This document shows, in pieces, positions 37,125 to 49,599 of a stretch of 64,000 nt of DNA (positions are counted from its first letter, which is position 1; every line of letters starts with the position of its first letter). The stretch is from contig NC_092182.1 of the NCBI RefSeq assembly GCF_043641665.1, positions 11,284,956-11,348,955 of the forward strand. The letters are read 5' to 3'. This DNA is from Enoplosus armatus (Eukaryota > Chordata > Actinopteri > Centrarchiformes > Enoplosidae). A model generated the notes under the pieces. The model was not told the DNA's origin, ran no database searches, and was given only the letters and a program-made list of their open reading frames with translations. Position numbers and translations under genes: made by a program.

Positions 37125-40100
37125 ATGTCTCTGCCACGCACACTCGGGGAGTTGCAGCTCTATCGGGTGCTGCAGAGGGCCAACCTGCTGGCCTATTATG
37201 AAACCTTCATCCAGCAGGGTGGCGACGACGTGCAGCAGCTCTGCGAGGCAGCAGAAGAGGAGTTCCTGGAGATCATGGCACTAGTTGGCATGGCCACCAA
37301 GCCACTGCATGTGCGTAGGCTCCAAAAGGCCCTCCGAGACTGGGCGGCGAACCCTGCCCTTTTCAGCCAGCCCGTCACTAACGTTCCTCTTGGTGGCATA
37401 CCACTGTTCAAAGTGGACGGGACGGGCACTAGTGGACCAGCAGGCGGGCCCAGGAAGTCTTTGAGCAACGGGCAGCCGGGGTCTCCGTGTGAAAGGGAGG
37501 ATCGGGCATGTCTTACTCCAATGCACAGTGGGAGTCCAAGAAGCCCTTGCTCCCAGGCCTCCCCACAGCCACCAGACGCACACTACAGGGAGAAACTGTC
37601 GCCCATGGACCCACACTGGCTGAGCCCAGAGCCTGATGGGAACTGCACTTTGGCTTCTGCATCTGGAATAGAGGAGGAGCCGCCCAGCCCACCTCTGCTG
37701 TCAACATGTCCCCCGGGTCCCTCCACGTCTCCGAGCCCCTCTGCTTCCTTTGCCCCGGCGGCCCTGTCAGCCTGGCCGGGAGGACAGCTGGATGGGGAGA
37801 CAGCGAGGGCTGTGGTGGAGAGCGTGGACAGGCTCCTCAGGACCCTGCCCAGGTCAGATCCTGCAGAGGTGAAGACTCTGCTGAGGATGAACAAGAAGAT
37901 GGCAAAGACTGTGGGCCATATCTTCAAAATGGGGTCCCAGGATGCGAACAAAGAAGAAGAGATCCGAAAGTACAGTCTCATTTATGGGCGCTTTGACTCC
38001 AAGAGGAGAGAAGGGAAGCAGCTCACACATCATGAGGTAAAAGAGTTTGAATGTCTCATGTTTCATCCCCTCAATTATCTGCGAGTAAAGGGAAGCTCAC
38101 ATTGTAAACAGCTTCAATCAGGCATACATACACATTTCACAGTGTCCATCCCTCCTTCACCCAGTGCTTTTCCTCCTCAGTTGATCATCAACGAAGCTGC
38201 AGCCCAGTTCTGTATGCGCGACAATGCCCTTCTGCTGAGACGGGTGGAACTCTTTTCTTTGGCTCGGCAGGTGGCGAGAAAATGTGCCTACACCTCCACA
38301 CTAAAGCATGCAAGGTAGGGGTGCTGCCCATAGAGAAGAGTGATCCGTTCACCAGCAACCAATGACAGACACACCTCACACCTGCTGTGTATTTATCTTG
38401 AGGAAAAAATCTGCAAGAGAATAAGAAATATAGTTTCAATGTTTCTTTACTGTAGAAAAAAAGCAAAGTCTGGACCCTCCACTGCAACACGGCAGAGTAG
38501 CATCTGTTTATAATGAGCCACACGTGAAATAAATGTAAATGAAATCTTTTCAAAGCTGAAAGAAACACTGCATTTAGCATATTCTACATGCACCACGTGG
38601 TTTATATGAGTCATCTTCCCACCACTTCATTCATTTTCACAATGAACCTGGTTCAGATCACAGAGGGAATTAAACTCCAACCTTTGTTGTGTTAGTATAA
38701 TGAGCTAACACTGGAGCCACACAGGAATACACAAATCCCCCATGTGTTTGTGCACAAAACTTTTTCATATAATCTTTGTGAAAGAAAATAACAGGGTTTT
38801 TTTTTAACAAAATGTAAAATAAGTTTATGGCAGAAAATAATAACGAAACAAAAGTAGTCATGAAATTATTAAAATATATTAGATTCAATGAGTGTTTCGA
38901 TTGTCCTTCATTAACAGTGTCTTCATTAAAGACATTATTTAAAGTTTTTTTTATATAAGTCTTATGTCTTTATATAAGTCATAAAATGAAGAAAATCAGA
39001 CCAAATACATGACGACAAAAGTTTCCTCTTGTGCTCATTACCACATGGCATTCAAACATTTACAACAGACACGCTCATCCAAAAAAAATTCTGATAAATA
39101 CATAGTTTATTGAACAATTATAGTTAAGATTATGTTCCCAGGTCATTTGTTGAATAAAAGTTGCATTGAGTGTGACTTCTTGTCTCTTGCTGCGTCTTGT
39201 GCAAAAAACATTTGCCTGATTTGACAAAAGAAATTTTAAGGTCCATTACTAGCTTTTTTTCTGAGACCTTGAAGTTGAAAGATATTTTTCTTTTGTCAAA
39301 TGACTTGTTTCCGAGGTTAAGAATGAACTTTTGTGTTCAACTGGCTCGACTGTTTTCCTCCTGCAGGACAAATGCAGACGAGATCAGCGTACTGTCCCAG
39401 AAGAGAGCGAGACACGAGGTGAGTTTTCAGATCAGCCGCCAGTAAACGACCTTCAGTGTGACTTCTTCTTTTGGATGACTGTGTGATTCTAACACGCGGC
39501 ACTGTGTGTAAATGTGGCCAAAGTTCAGGTCACTAGTCAGGGACTTGAGGTGGTTCATCAGCACTAAACTGACAGTGATGTGTTTTAGGTAATTGTGCCT
39601 GAGAGTGTGTCATCACTTCTCGGAGTGGAGGGCTCAGAGGGCTTGACCCAGAGGGCTGACGATGACAGCTTATCTGCAGAAAGCCTCGACAGTGTATCAC
39701 ATGGTAAAAAGACTTCAGATCTTTGTTCTCTGAGCTCTTCAGTAGATCATTGTCTTCTACTCCAGGCATTCTTCCTGCCTGTTTCTATAAGAAATCAGTG
39801 CTTGAAGACAGCATTTACAACCACATCTGTCTGTCCTGTTAGACATCGGCTCACAGTGCAACCAGTCTCCATCCCCCCGGCCCCACACCGACACCTCCAA
39901 CCCCAACAACTGGAGCCGCCATCTCATACAGCAAACGCTAATGGACGAGGGGCTCCGATTGGCTCGGATGGTGTCACACGATCGGGCTGGCAAGATCAGC
40001 CTAGGGTCAGAATCAACTCACTCCACAGGTGACTTTTCTAATGATGACTTAACAAGATTAATATGTGCTTAATAATGGACTCAGAATAAAAGTCTGTTTT

Positions 40101-42498
40101 GCAATGTTTGCCCAACTTTGTTTGGGATATTTTGGGAAATGCGTTTATTCACTGAGTTTATTCGCAGAGTTAGAAGAGAAGATAGATACCGCTCTGATAT
40201 TTGTATAGTAAATATGAAGCTAGAGCTAGCAGCCGGTTAGCCTAGCATAGAGAGAAACTGCGAGTGTTGCTCTGTCCAAAGGTAACAAAATCCACCTGTC
40301 AGCACCTCCAAAACTCACAGATACACATTATATATAATTTGTTTAATGTGTGAATGTGTGTTATGTCCCGAACTGTTTCTTACACTTCAGTTTTTGTGTA
40401 GATTAAACAAGATATATTGTGTTAGTCAGTGAGCTTCAGAGGTGCTTGTTGGCAGATTTTATCACCTTCAGACAGAGCCGGGCTATCTGTTTCCCCCTGT
40501 TTCCAGTCTTTACACTACGCTAAGCTAACTGGCTGCTGGCGTTAGCTTCATATTTAACGTACAGACATAAGAGTGGTGTCAGTCTTCTCATATAAGTCTT
40601 GGCAAGAAAGCGAATTAGCCCACTTCCCAAAATATCACACTATTTCTCAAAGTTGGAATTTGAGGGGGAATTAAAAGGGAGCAAGTTGAAGTTGCGTTTT
40701 AATTGAAAATGACAGACAGAGACTCCCTAACCTCTCGTAACAATGAATATTTTATAGCTCTAGAGCTTGAACTCTAGTGAGTCACACAATCTCTCTGAGG
40801 TGACGCCTCCCACCAGGCACAGCTGAACTTCACCAGACTGTAAATTAGAGAGGATAGAAGTTAGAAGGGGGAAACAGGAGGAGGTGGAGAACGATATAGA
40901 GAGAGGAAAAGAGTGAGAGAAGGAGTGTGTGTGTGTGTGGGGGGGGGTGTTACACTGTTATAGCACTTCCTTTATACCCTGTTACTGTAGCATTTTTATG
41001 ATGTATCACAGCTTCTCACAAGAAAGAAAAAAAAGCAAGTGATCTGGGCAAGTTAGCCGTTCTGGGCTGTGATAGCCAGTCGAAGAGATGAAGCGAGGAG
41101 AAAGAAGCCAGCAAAGACATGAGGGGGCGGGGAGGGAGGGAGGGAGGGAGGGAGGGAGGGGGGTAGGAAGTACTCTGTGGGCGGCAGAATCGGACCCCCC
41201 CTTTCAGCAGCAGCTGACGTCAGAGTGTGTTAGGTGCGTGGGCTGAAGGGCGGGATGGATGGGGCGTGGGGGCGAAGGAGTGGGAGGTAATTGGAGGGGC
41301 GTTGCATTGACTCACCAAGCGACAGTGTACAAAAATAAAACCTGTGGGCAGGGAAATGGCACAGTCTTTTTTATACATCTTCTCCCTCTACCAAAAGGAC
41401 TGCGGAAACAACAAAAAAATGACATATGTTTCATCTCTGACGTCGATCTCCCTCACTTTGTCTTGTTTTTTCTCTCTGTCTCACTCATCCAAGTTTCCTT
41501 CGTCTGCCTCTCTCATTAATCACAACTTTCTCTCGCTTCCTCTCAACGTCACTGTTCTCTGCCATAACTTGTCTTCCGTTGTCGGTTTATATAGTCAGGA
41601 TGTCATTTCTCATACATCATTTTAACATTTAAGCCATGAATTCAAAATCCTCCAGCTGATAAATCTAATCACCTGTATTTTTCCGTGTATGTTACTGAAT
41701 ATGTGCCATTAAATATTTGTGTTGGGCAATGAGGGTTTCTCAATGAGCAAATAAATAAATGAATAGTCAATAAATGAATATTCCTTGACTCTTTTAGTGC
41801 ATTGCATTACAACCTCTCTTGCAAGCTAATGATTATTGTTGTTTCTAGACAAATACACAATGAACATCAGCTTTTGTTTGATTTACTTTATGCGTCTCGT
41901 TCACTTGATTTGTTGACTCCATCAGTACTTTATCAGCAGCCCAAAACTAATTAAACTTGTAATACTGGAGACTTTTTGTTACATCAGCTTGGGTTGGTCA
42001 TGTAAACCGTGATGACTTCACTCCATGTGGGAGAGTTTCTTTCCGAATTCCCCAAACTATTATTCAAAGGTCTTAAAACGATGGTTGCATCTTGATTACT
42101 GTGACTCTTATAACTTGTATTTATCCTTTTCCTCAGTATTATAATAACTGGCTGTCTCTGTAAAACTGTGTACTGTCCATCTTACATTCAAAGCGTCAAA
42201 TCAGAAGTGTTTGAAACACATAAAGCTGGATGTATTTTATTTTCCAGTTGATTGACAGCTCACGGTAGATTTTAAGGTGTCACAGACATCTAAGAGGATC
42301 ATGACCTAAAAACCACCTGCTTCGTTCTGGAATAGCTGTCGGTGCCCAGTGAGTTCATTTTCATATCAGGTCTCATCTTTAACTGTACCTTTCTCCACAG
42401 ACCTTGACAGTAAAGTGGAGAGGCGGAGCTCGATAACAGCATGCAGGAGCAGTAGTCCTTGCTTCACCAAAGACGACTCTAATCACCGTGGGAAATGA
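37125..42498 (+). CDS. nab2: NGFI-A (EGR1) binding protein 2
   Basis: Six coding exons, 37125-38036, 38181-38314, 39367-39418, 39589-39703, 39843-40028 and 42401-42498, join in frame to 498 residues (human 525). The start ATG gives MSLPRTLGELQLYRVLQRAN; an earlier in-frame GTG is ignored. Residues about 1-85 are the NCD1 domain, which binds the EGR R1 motif. A Ser/Pro linker follows, then NCD2 at about 221-350 (LLRMNKKMAKTVGHIF, EEEIRKYSLIYGRFDSKRRE, INEAAAQFCMRDN). The C-terminus has SLSAESLDS and LIQQTLMDEGLRLARMVSHD, which are features of NAB2 and not NAB1. Known role: nuclear co-repressor of EGR1-3, recruiting the NuRD complex. It acts in negative feedback on activity-induced genes. Intron 5 (2.4 kb) holds a foldback element and a GC-rich block. 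Confidence 0.96.
40110..40655. repeat. Foldback element, copy 3 (nab2 intron 5)
   Basis: The best preserved copy. The left arm (GATATTTTGGGAAATGCG, AATATGAAGCTAGAGCTAGC, AGCCGGTTAGCCTAGCATAG) is matched by the reverse complement on the right (TTTACACTACGCTAAGCTAA, GCTTCATATTTAACGTACAG, CTTCCCAAAATATCACACTA), giving arms of about 120-130 bases. The middle has GCTCTGTCCAAAGGTAACAA, shared with copy 2. No ORF. Confidence 0.75.
41125..41162 (+). repeat. (GGGA)n tract in nab2 intron 5
   Basis: Repeated GGGA units within a G-rich strand just upstream of a CRE. Such a run could form a G-quadruplex on the plus strand. Confidence 0.85.
41215..41274. promoter_or_regulatory. CRE plus EGR-like sites in nab2 intron 5
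   Basis: TGACGTCA (41215-41222) is a perfect palindromic cAMP response element. GCGTGGGCT at 41236-41244 matches 8 of 9 bases of the EGR site GCGTGGGCG, and GTGGGGGCG at 41266-41274 is another near match. An E-box CAGCTG overlaps the left side of the CRE. The motifs are seen directly; regulatory activity is inference. Confidence 0.45.
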
Positions 42499-44146
42499 AA
42501 ACACTCGGCGGGTTGTCAGGGATCTCGTTCTCAGGCCTGCCACTGAACTTCACTCAGAGTCTGCTGTACGGGCTGAGTGCTGAGCAGGTTTTTCCACGTG
42601 TACCTGCATCACTGACATCTGATGAGGAAGACTCTTATTGACTTCAAAATCAACACAGTAGATGTCAGAATATACCAGCGACTGATATCATGAGCCTGCA
42701 GTGACTGAAGTTCAAAATGTTCTGTTTTGGCTTTATATTCAGTAAATATGTAGGGGAGAACTCTTTTCTTTTGTTTTTTAAACACATGGACTACATGTCC
42801 TGCAGGTTTTAGCTGACGATGGAAGAAATGAACCTGATAAACATGACATTTTGTTAAGTGAATCAATTTGTTGCCACCTGTTTCAGATGAAATAGGCTCT
42901 ACACAGCAGGGGGCACTGCAACTTTGGAAATGTACTTACCCCAGTGACGTACTGTAGTTCTGTAAAGGAAATGCGGTTTCGTAGGGAGACTTTTATCTAC
43001 ATTTTCAGAAAGTTACAAGATAAAAAAATCTTAGCTCCTCACCCTCAGGAAACAAAAGGACGCGCTGGTTTTTTAAGTCAGCGTGTTAGATATTCTTCAG
43101 GATTCAAAGATGAGGATGAATAAAGTCCACGTAGATGGATTAGTAAAAAAAAAAAAAAAAAAAAAACAAGTGTTTGTGGCATATGTAGATCTAGATTTCC
43201 CAGAGCATACACACAAACACCGCCGTCAGGTTCAGAGGCCTTTTGTTCTTTGCTGCATCATGTAATCGCCCATGATATCTGAACAGGCATGCTGAGGTTT
43301 ATGAGATGTTAAGACAGTCTTCATCATCACACTCACATCTTTCTGTAATAATATTTTGCACAAGCGGCTGATACGGTGTTTGTAAGAGATAATACTTCAG
43401 GCTTTTGTTTGAGGCATTTCATTATCTTTCATTATGTGAAAATGTACTCAAAACATTGATTCTTTATTGGTTTCCAGTTGAAAGTTCATCTTTCAGTTTC
43501 CTCTCTCTACGGTGAAATCAGGTTTCAGGGTCCTTCAGCAGGGAGGCGGGCATCAGCTGCTCTTCCCTCTCATCTTCACTTTAATCTTGTTCTGCATTCA
43601 AAACTACATTGCAAGATTTAGAGAATTACAAACAACATTCACCACAGCATAGAAAATGTGGTGTAGTGTAGATTTTTTATGCCATTTTATTTAGGTGTAG
43701 CGGAAACCTACAATATGGCAGTGTTTTGGGGATGATTTCTATAGTCTTAGATATTAACTAGGTGAACCTTATGTCATTTTCCTTTTTTAAAAACAATTAT
43801 TTTGTCCTTTGAGACTTAGGGTGAATCTTTACTTTCTAAGCTTCAGAAAAGAAAAAAGACAGCAGAGGTTTACAGAAATCTCTCGGTGCTTGACTCTTGA
43901 TACAGCAGCTCCTAAGTTATGTCAGACTCTATTGGCCAGTTTTAAATTTAATGTGTTCAGATTTCATGTGATGACAAGGCTCGTGTTGATAATGATTCAA
44001 AACGTAAGGATTTTTGTATACTTAATCACAGAGTATGTCAGTGAGGTGGCTTGCTGTGCATCAGTTACACCTGCCTGTCTCTTGAGCATTAGTAACCTCC
44101 TCAGTTTATTATGTTGCAAAACAGATTATTTATTTTGTTACATCTC

Positions 44147-44152
44147 AATAAA
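44147..44152 (+). terminator. Candidate nab2 polyadenylation signal
   Basis: AATAAA in an AT-rich context 1.65 kb past the stop codon. Other weaker options exist earlier, so the 3' UTR length is uncertain. Confidence 0.35.
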
Positions 44153-44373
44153 TGTTATTTTATTGCTTAAAGCCACAGCGTGTTGCATTGTTTTCCACAA
44201 AGAATAATTTTTTTTCTTGGCAGTTCTGATGTGTGGAAGAGGCCGGAGCTGCGTCACACCGCCAGCAACACCTCTGCTGTCGTCTTGTTTGTTGCACTGA
44301 CGCTCTGCACCGAGCCTCAATGCCGGCATGACTCACCTGTACCAGCTGATGTCATCAGCGCTCATCCACACTC

Positions 44374-44402
44374 ATACACACACACACACACACACACACA
44401 CC
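44374..44402. repeat. (CA)n microsatellite
   Basis: Short CA run of about 14 units between nab2 and the tank-like gene. Confidence 0.9.
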
Positions 44403-44689
44403 CTCCCTCGCTTGATTTTTCAGAAAGACACCAGAGAAGATGAAGACGCATAATCCAAACCTCTGACAGCCTCAAGGGATTCAGTTGTAGGATTTGAAAA
44501 CCACCACAGATTGTTAGTTTATTTCACTGTTACATTTATGTGTAACACGAAATCATGAAGGTTAGCGTGCAATGTGTTTGAGCGTTAAAGGTTAAAATTA
44601 AGCATTGCTATTATGCGTCATGCTAGCGGCTTTAAGAATGGCAATGTCAGTCTGTCTGATGATCAGTCGGTCAGTCCACCACTTTGGTC

Positions 44690-45000
44690 CAGACTGAGAT
44701 ATCTCAACAATTATTCAGTTGATTGCCATTCAATCGTTTACAGACATTCATGGTTCCCAGAGGATGAGTCCTGCTGACTTCCGTGATCCTCTGACTTTTC
44801 CTGTAGCGCCACCATGAGGTTGACATTTTTTGTTTTTAATTGAAATATCTCGTCAACTACAGGATGGATGAAACACCAACATGCTAACATTATTATTATG
44901 AGCATGTTAGCATGATGACATTAGCATTTATCTTAAAGCACCGCTGTAGACTCTTCTGCTTGTTAATGAATTACACTTCCTTTACCACTGGACCAACTCC
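44690..45000. repeat. 'GCATGTTAGCATG' dispersed element, copy 1
   Basis: Contains TTCATGGTTCCCAGAGGATG, AGCGCCACCATGAGGTTGAC, GAGCATGTTAGCATGATGAC and AAAGCACCGCTGTAGACTCT in order. The same blocks occur near 47.5, 54.9 and 57.1 kb. No ORF; non-autonomous repeat. Confidence 0.6.
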
Positions 45001-46006
45001 ACAGAAACCTGGTTATGTTCATATAAAATGTTGCCTTTACCTTTTTGGTTATACAAGAGCAATTATATCAAAGTTGGTTTTCTTTACTGTGATTATGAGA
45101 GCATCATCAATGTGGCAACAGATGAAGAGAGCTTCATCATCAATCAGCTGTCAGCACCATTAATTAGGGAGTTAAATCTATGAGTCTATTCTTAGCTCAT
45201 GCTCTTTCCTCAGGAACACAAGGCTTAGCAGCAGACAGCTGATCAGTTTAATCCTTGACTGCAAACATTTAGAAATCAGCTGGATGGCCATTAATTAAAT
45301 AAAGGAATAAAGGAAGTTTAATTATCTGCATTCAAACTACTCATTCCACTACATGCAAATGTGGACAATGTTTACTGTCACAAAGCTAAGAGTGTCTGCA
45401 AAGTGTGTTTGAATGTTTCCAAAAAGCTTCTAAGGAAACGTTTTCAACGATTAACTTAATCCAATTTAATTCATTATTATTTTCTGCTTATCCAAGCTTG
45501 AAAACAGGTTACCAACAACGGCAAGGTGAGACAACATGATGTAACAGTGACACGGCACTAGATGACAACATCTAAAAAAGTTACCTATTTAAGTTTAAAC
45601 AATTATCTTTTTATTCATCTTTTCAAACAGTTACTTAAGATCATAAACACGACATTGTGTCTCACTGTGTGTAACAAGCATTATTAACTAATCAATATCA
45701 CACAAAAGGTCCACTAACAGAAACACAATTACTTAAAATTTCAGATTGAAAAGTAGAATAAAAGTATTTATTTCAAAGATTTATTACCCTGAACATACTT
45801 CTATATTAGTGTCATGCAGTCCGTCAGGATCTAGGTTCTTCAAACACATGTAATCTCTATTAATCTCGTATTGTAGTTTTTGTTGTTTTTCTATTACAGT
45901 CACCAAAGTAGATCACGATCCATCTAAACGAAGAAAGGAAGATCTCAGGAAACGTAGTGGTTGCAAGTTGAAACTAAAAATAGAGACTATATGGACAATA
46001 ATTCAT

Positions 46007-46012
46007 TTTATT
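46007..46012 (-). terminator. Candidate polyadenylation signal of the tank-like gene
   Basis: AATAAA on the minus strand 578 bases past the stop codon; no better signal noticed between. Confidence 0.35.
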
Positions 46013-46589
46013 ATAAGGGACAAAGGACAACAACAAAAATACTCTCGTGCTATCTAGCCATGCAGATAGATTGTGTGTTATCTGCTCAGGTCTGGACTGC
46101 ATCAGGTTAACATTACTTTCTACAGAAGAAATAGTCCCTATAAAAACCGATACAGGGAGGTCCATGGATTGTGCAGAGTAACGGAATAAACATTCTGCAA
46201 AGGGATGTTTTTATGTAATATTTCAATGCTGTGAGCACCACAAACAAACTTCTTTTGACCAGAAATGTATTTGGGAGGAGGCATAAATGTCAAATAACCA
46301 AAAACCATGACTAGATACTACAGTCGTACTGTAGGTGTGTGTAAGAAAATGTGTTTTTAGGGAGCTAGCACAGGAAGTCTATTTCCACCCTTCATTTTAC
46401 ATCTCAGAGACAGGAAATGACACCAGCATCAGCATCTGCACAGTTCATCCATAGGCAAACAGCTAACCACGTGAAGAACAGGTCAACTTCAATGTTGTTT
46501 CCAGAGATCCAGTTTTAACCTGCTCCATTACAGCATATCATATGAACACATAACTCACGGTTCAGGAGGAAACGACAGATCGGTTTGGT

Positions 46590-47895
46590 CTAGGTGACGT
46601 GGGTGTAAAGATGTCGTAGGAACTCTCCTCTGGTGGTTGTGTCTCCGGGGAAAACCGCTTGGCAGAACTCACAAACGTGAGACTGCAGGGCCACGTCTGA
46701 CATCAGCAACCCGTCAGACGGACTCAGGAAGTCATCGACCAGGGAGGGACCGTCTGTCGCAGACATCTGACACAAACAGAGAGGACAAGACATGGCGTTT
46801 TTGAGGAAGAACATGGTAACATCCAAGGACAGATTGGAGAATCGGTGCTATTTTCCATCTAGTAAAGACACCTACCCTCACAGTGTGCATCGTCCTGTCT
46901 CCACCAGGATGATCAGCTTGAGACAGACTTTTTGAGGCACTGGAAGAAGTTCCTTGCCACCTCAAGGAGTCCAGGCTTAACAGGGGTGCGACCTTTTGCT
47001 CCAACTTCCTAGCTTCCTTTCTCTGACGAGGCATTTCCACGCAGAGCTTGGACATATCTTCAGCGAGGAGATCAGAGACAGTCCCCACATTTCGAGAGAG
47101 GCAGCCACACGGGGCTGCGGGGTTGTGTGCTGTGGCTGTTAGTGGTTTAGGCTTTTCATGGAGATATGCAGGGATTTCTTGGCTACACTGGATAGGGATG
47201 GACATCATATCATTCAACTCTCCATTAGATACAGTGGCACCTGCAGACAGAGAGTTGTAGATGTGTTAAGTGACACATATTTCATATTTATGAGCATTGG
47301 AATTACAAAAGGTTTCATATGGACCTTCCTGTTTCTGCAGAGCTGTTGTGAGTTGATGTAACAGAGCTGCTTGTTTCAGGCAAAGTGACCTCAGTTGAAG
47401 AAACTGCTGGTACAGTTCGCTGTACGCTTCCTCCATCTCACCAGCCCCGGGATCTGCAGCTAGTAAATAGAGGAAATTACACCAATCTGTACAGTGCACT
47501 TATGTAATGTACACTCAGTATATACAGATGGCTAATGTCAGCATGCTAACATACTCAAAAAAACAATGCTGAGGAAATATTTTCCAGGTTCATCATCTTA
47601 ATTTAGCCTGTTAGCATGTTTGCTAGTTAAAACTAAACACAAAGTGCAGCTGAGGCTGATGTAAATGTCGTATTAGTTTAGCAGGTATTTGGTCAAATAT
47701 CAAAGTATTGGACAAAAATGTACGATTTTAAACTCCTACCTCTAACATCCACTACAGTGTCTTGTATGTCATTGATTTGCTGACTCCTTAGAAGCTCATC
47801 CGTCGCTGCTCCAAGAATTCAGGACTCCTCGTCATTTCTTGCAGCTGCATTCAGGGTTTTCTCCTGTCGAGCCTCCTCCATCTCCAGCAGGCTTC
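46590..47895 (-). CDS. tank: TANK-like TRAF/TBK1 adaptor; N-terminus unresolved, in-frame stop
   Basis: Exons at 47740-47895, about 47307-47453, 46876-47240 and 46590-46766 keep one frame. The second reads GEMEEAYSELYQQFLQLRSL, aligning with the TANK segment before its TRAF site. The third has SIPIQCSQE, the PxQx[ST] TRAF-binding core (human SVPIQCTDK). The last has CEFCQAVFPGDTTTRGEFLR then HLYTH, the TANK C-terminal C2H2 zinc finger, ending THVT. Known role: TANK bridges TRAFs to TBK1/IKK-epsilon in interferon and NF-kB signalling. The first exon frame (SLLEMEEARQEKTLN...) has one TGA at 47821-47819, so an intact product could only start at the ATG in the second exon. The N-terminal coiled coil was not found. 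The donor at 47307 (GTAATT) competes with one at 47325 (GTCCAT); both keep frame. Confidence 0.75.
47500..47720. repeat. 'GCATGTTAGCATG' element fragment in a tank-like gene intron
   Basis: Contains GGCTAATGTCAGCATGCTAA, AGCCTGTTAGCATGTTTGCT and GCAGGTATTTGGTCAAATAT, blocks shared with the other copies. Confidence 0.6.
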
Positions 47896-48734
47896 CTGTT
47901 ATTGTCAAGGAAACAGACACCGTCTCAGTATGTAAATCCAGACTCAAAGCCCATTTACAGAACAACACATCTGTGACAGTGAAATCCAGTCTTCTGAAGA
48001 GGCCTTACCAACCACAGTGACCGTATGACGAGTCTGTTCCTACCCTGGTGGGCTAATGGAAATTGTGCTCTACTCATATAGAGCACATATACTGGGTTGG
48101 AAAATGTTAAACATAAGGAAGTAGCTCTTGAAAACAGGGAAGTGAAACCCCTTTAGCATAAAAAAAGAACACTCAGTTAGACTGTTACATGAGAGTCTGC
48201 AGAGTATTTTAGACTCAAAAGAGGAAAGAATCGGGCTCTATGTGATGAAAAAGAAGCACAGGCGCTGTGTGCTGTGCTGTTTTTAAAGATTTTAAAATAT
48301 TTGAATGCTCCGCAGTGTGATTTCAGTGATTTGAGATCTGTTGTGACGGACAGAAAGTTAGAAGAATGAAGGATGTGTTTTTTTCTGTTTGCTATGCAAG
48401 TTACTGCATTCTGAATAGGCATGAACTGTGTCAATGACATTCCCAAAAAACTTGACAGCGACAGCAATGATCTCCATAAAATGTGTGTGTCAGGTTATTC
48501 TTCAGCGTGGCTGCACCCTAACACGTCAACACTGCTACCTTGTATATAAAAGGCACGATATGGATTTTATAAAATATATAAATAGTATATTAAATGCATA
48601 ATGATCTGAATAAAGTATTCAGGGGATGACCCCAGTAAATGTTATATTATTAGGTATTAAATTATTGAATTGATTATTACTGATGCATCAGTGTGTAAGC
48701 AGCAGTTTATTGCAGTAGTTGGTTCGGGTGAAGC

Positions 48735-49380
48735 AAATCTTCATGATACTTTTGTAAATACAATCTTAATCTGCAAAGTAACCAGAAACCAACAATAGTT
48801 GTCATATAAATAGTAGTGGAGTAAAAGTCTAAAGGTGCATACATTGGAAATACTCATGTACAGTACAAGTAGGCCTACCTTAAAACCTTGTTTAAGTACA
48901 GTACTACAGTACAGTAAGAATACTGTATATTTTAGCATTGCTCACCTGTGTGGAAGAAGCACTGAGATTAAGTAGAAGTAGCAATACCTCATTATAAAAA
49001 TACTCCATTACAGGTAAAGGTCATGCATTCAAAATTAAGTAAGTATTGGCAGCAAAATGTACTTGATGTGTCAAAAGTACTCATGCCAAATGGCACCATT
49101 CAGAGTGTTATATATATTATTCATATATTATTGGAATATTATTAGTGATGAGAAGCTTTTCGATGTAGTCAAGGTGGAGCTTATTTTAATGATTTTTTTA
49201 ATGCTTTATACTGTTGCATGCATCATATAACTAGTAACTACAGCTGCCAGATAAATGTAGTGGAGCACAAGTACAAAGTAGCATAAAATATATATATAGT
49301 CAAGTAAAGTACAAGTACCTCAAGTTTGGGTTTAAGTACAGTACTTGAGTACATGTACTCAGTTACATTACAGGTATGGA
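48735..49380. repeat. 'AAGTACTGTACTTAAG' element, copy 2 (antisense)
   Basis: Contains ATACTCCATTACAGGTAAAG, GTCATGCATTCAAAATTAAG, AGTGGAGCACAAGTACAAAG and GTACTTGAGTACATGTACTC. The order is antisense to the copy at 8.9-9.4 kb. Confidence 0.6.
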
Positions 49381-49599
49381 AAGGTCTCTTTGGTTGAATG
49401 AGTCTTCTTTTCTTGTTTCCTTCCTTTTTTTCAACATGGGTGTGTTACATTTCCTTCACTTATTTGTTTTTTGATCAATAGTACAGAAGAAAACGGTTAA
49501 CTCTCTGACCTCTATAAGACCTCACATGAATCGTTATTGTGTAATTTGCTCTGTAATGTACGGAAGCGTATTGCTGCGACACCAAAAAAAAAAAACGGG

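Larger units (their letters stand above)
42499..46589. other. nab2 3' UTR and repeat-rich interval to the convergent tank-like gene
   Basis: The first 1.65 kb may be nab2 3' UTR (candidate AATAAA at 44147-44152). An A-run lies at 43146-43166, a (CA)n at 44374-44402, and a 'GCATGTTAGCATG' element at about 44690-45000. No other coding region recognised. Confidence 0.45.

Noticed and set aside
48002..48040. Possible small tank-like exon ending at a GTAAGG donor
   Set aside because: The frame required by the next exon contains a stop.
48177..48467. 96-codon minus-strand frame that could be a missing tank-like exon
   Set aside because: No similarity to the TANK coiled coil and no matching splice sites.
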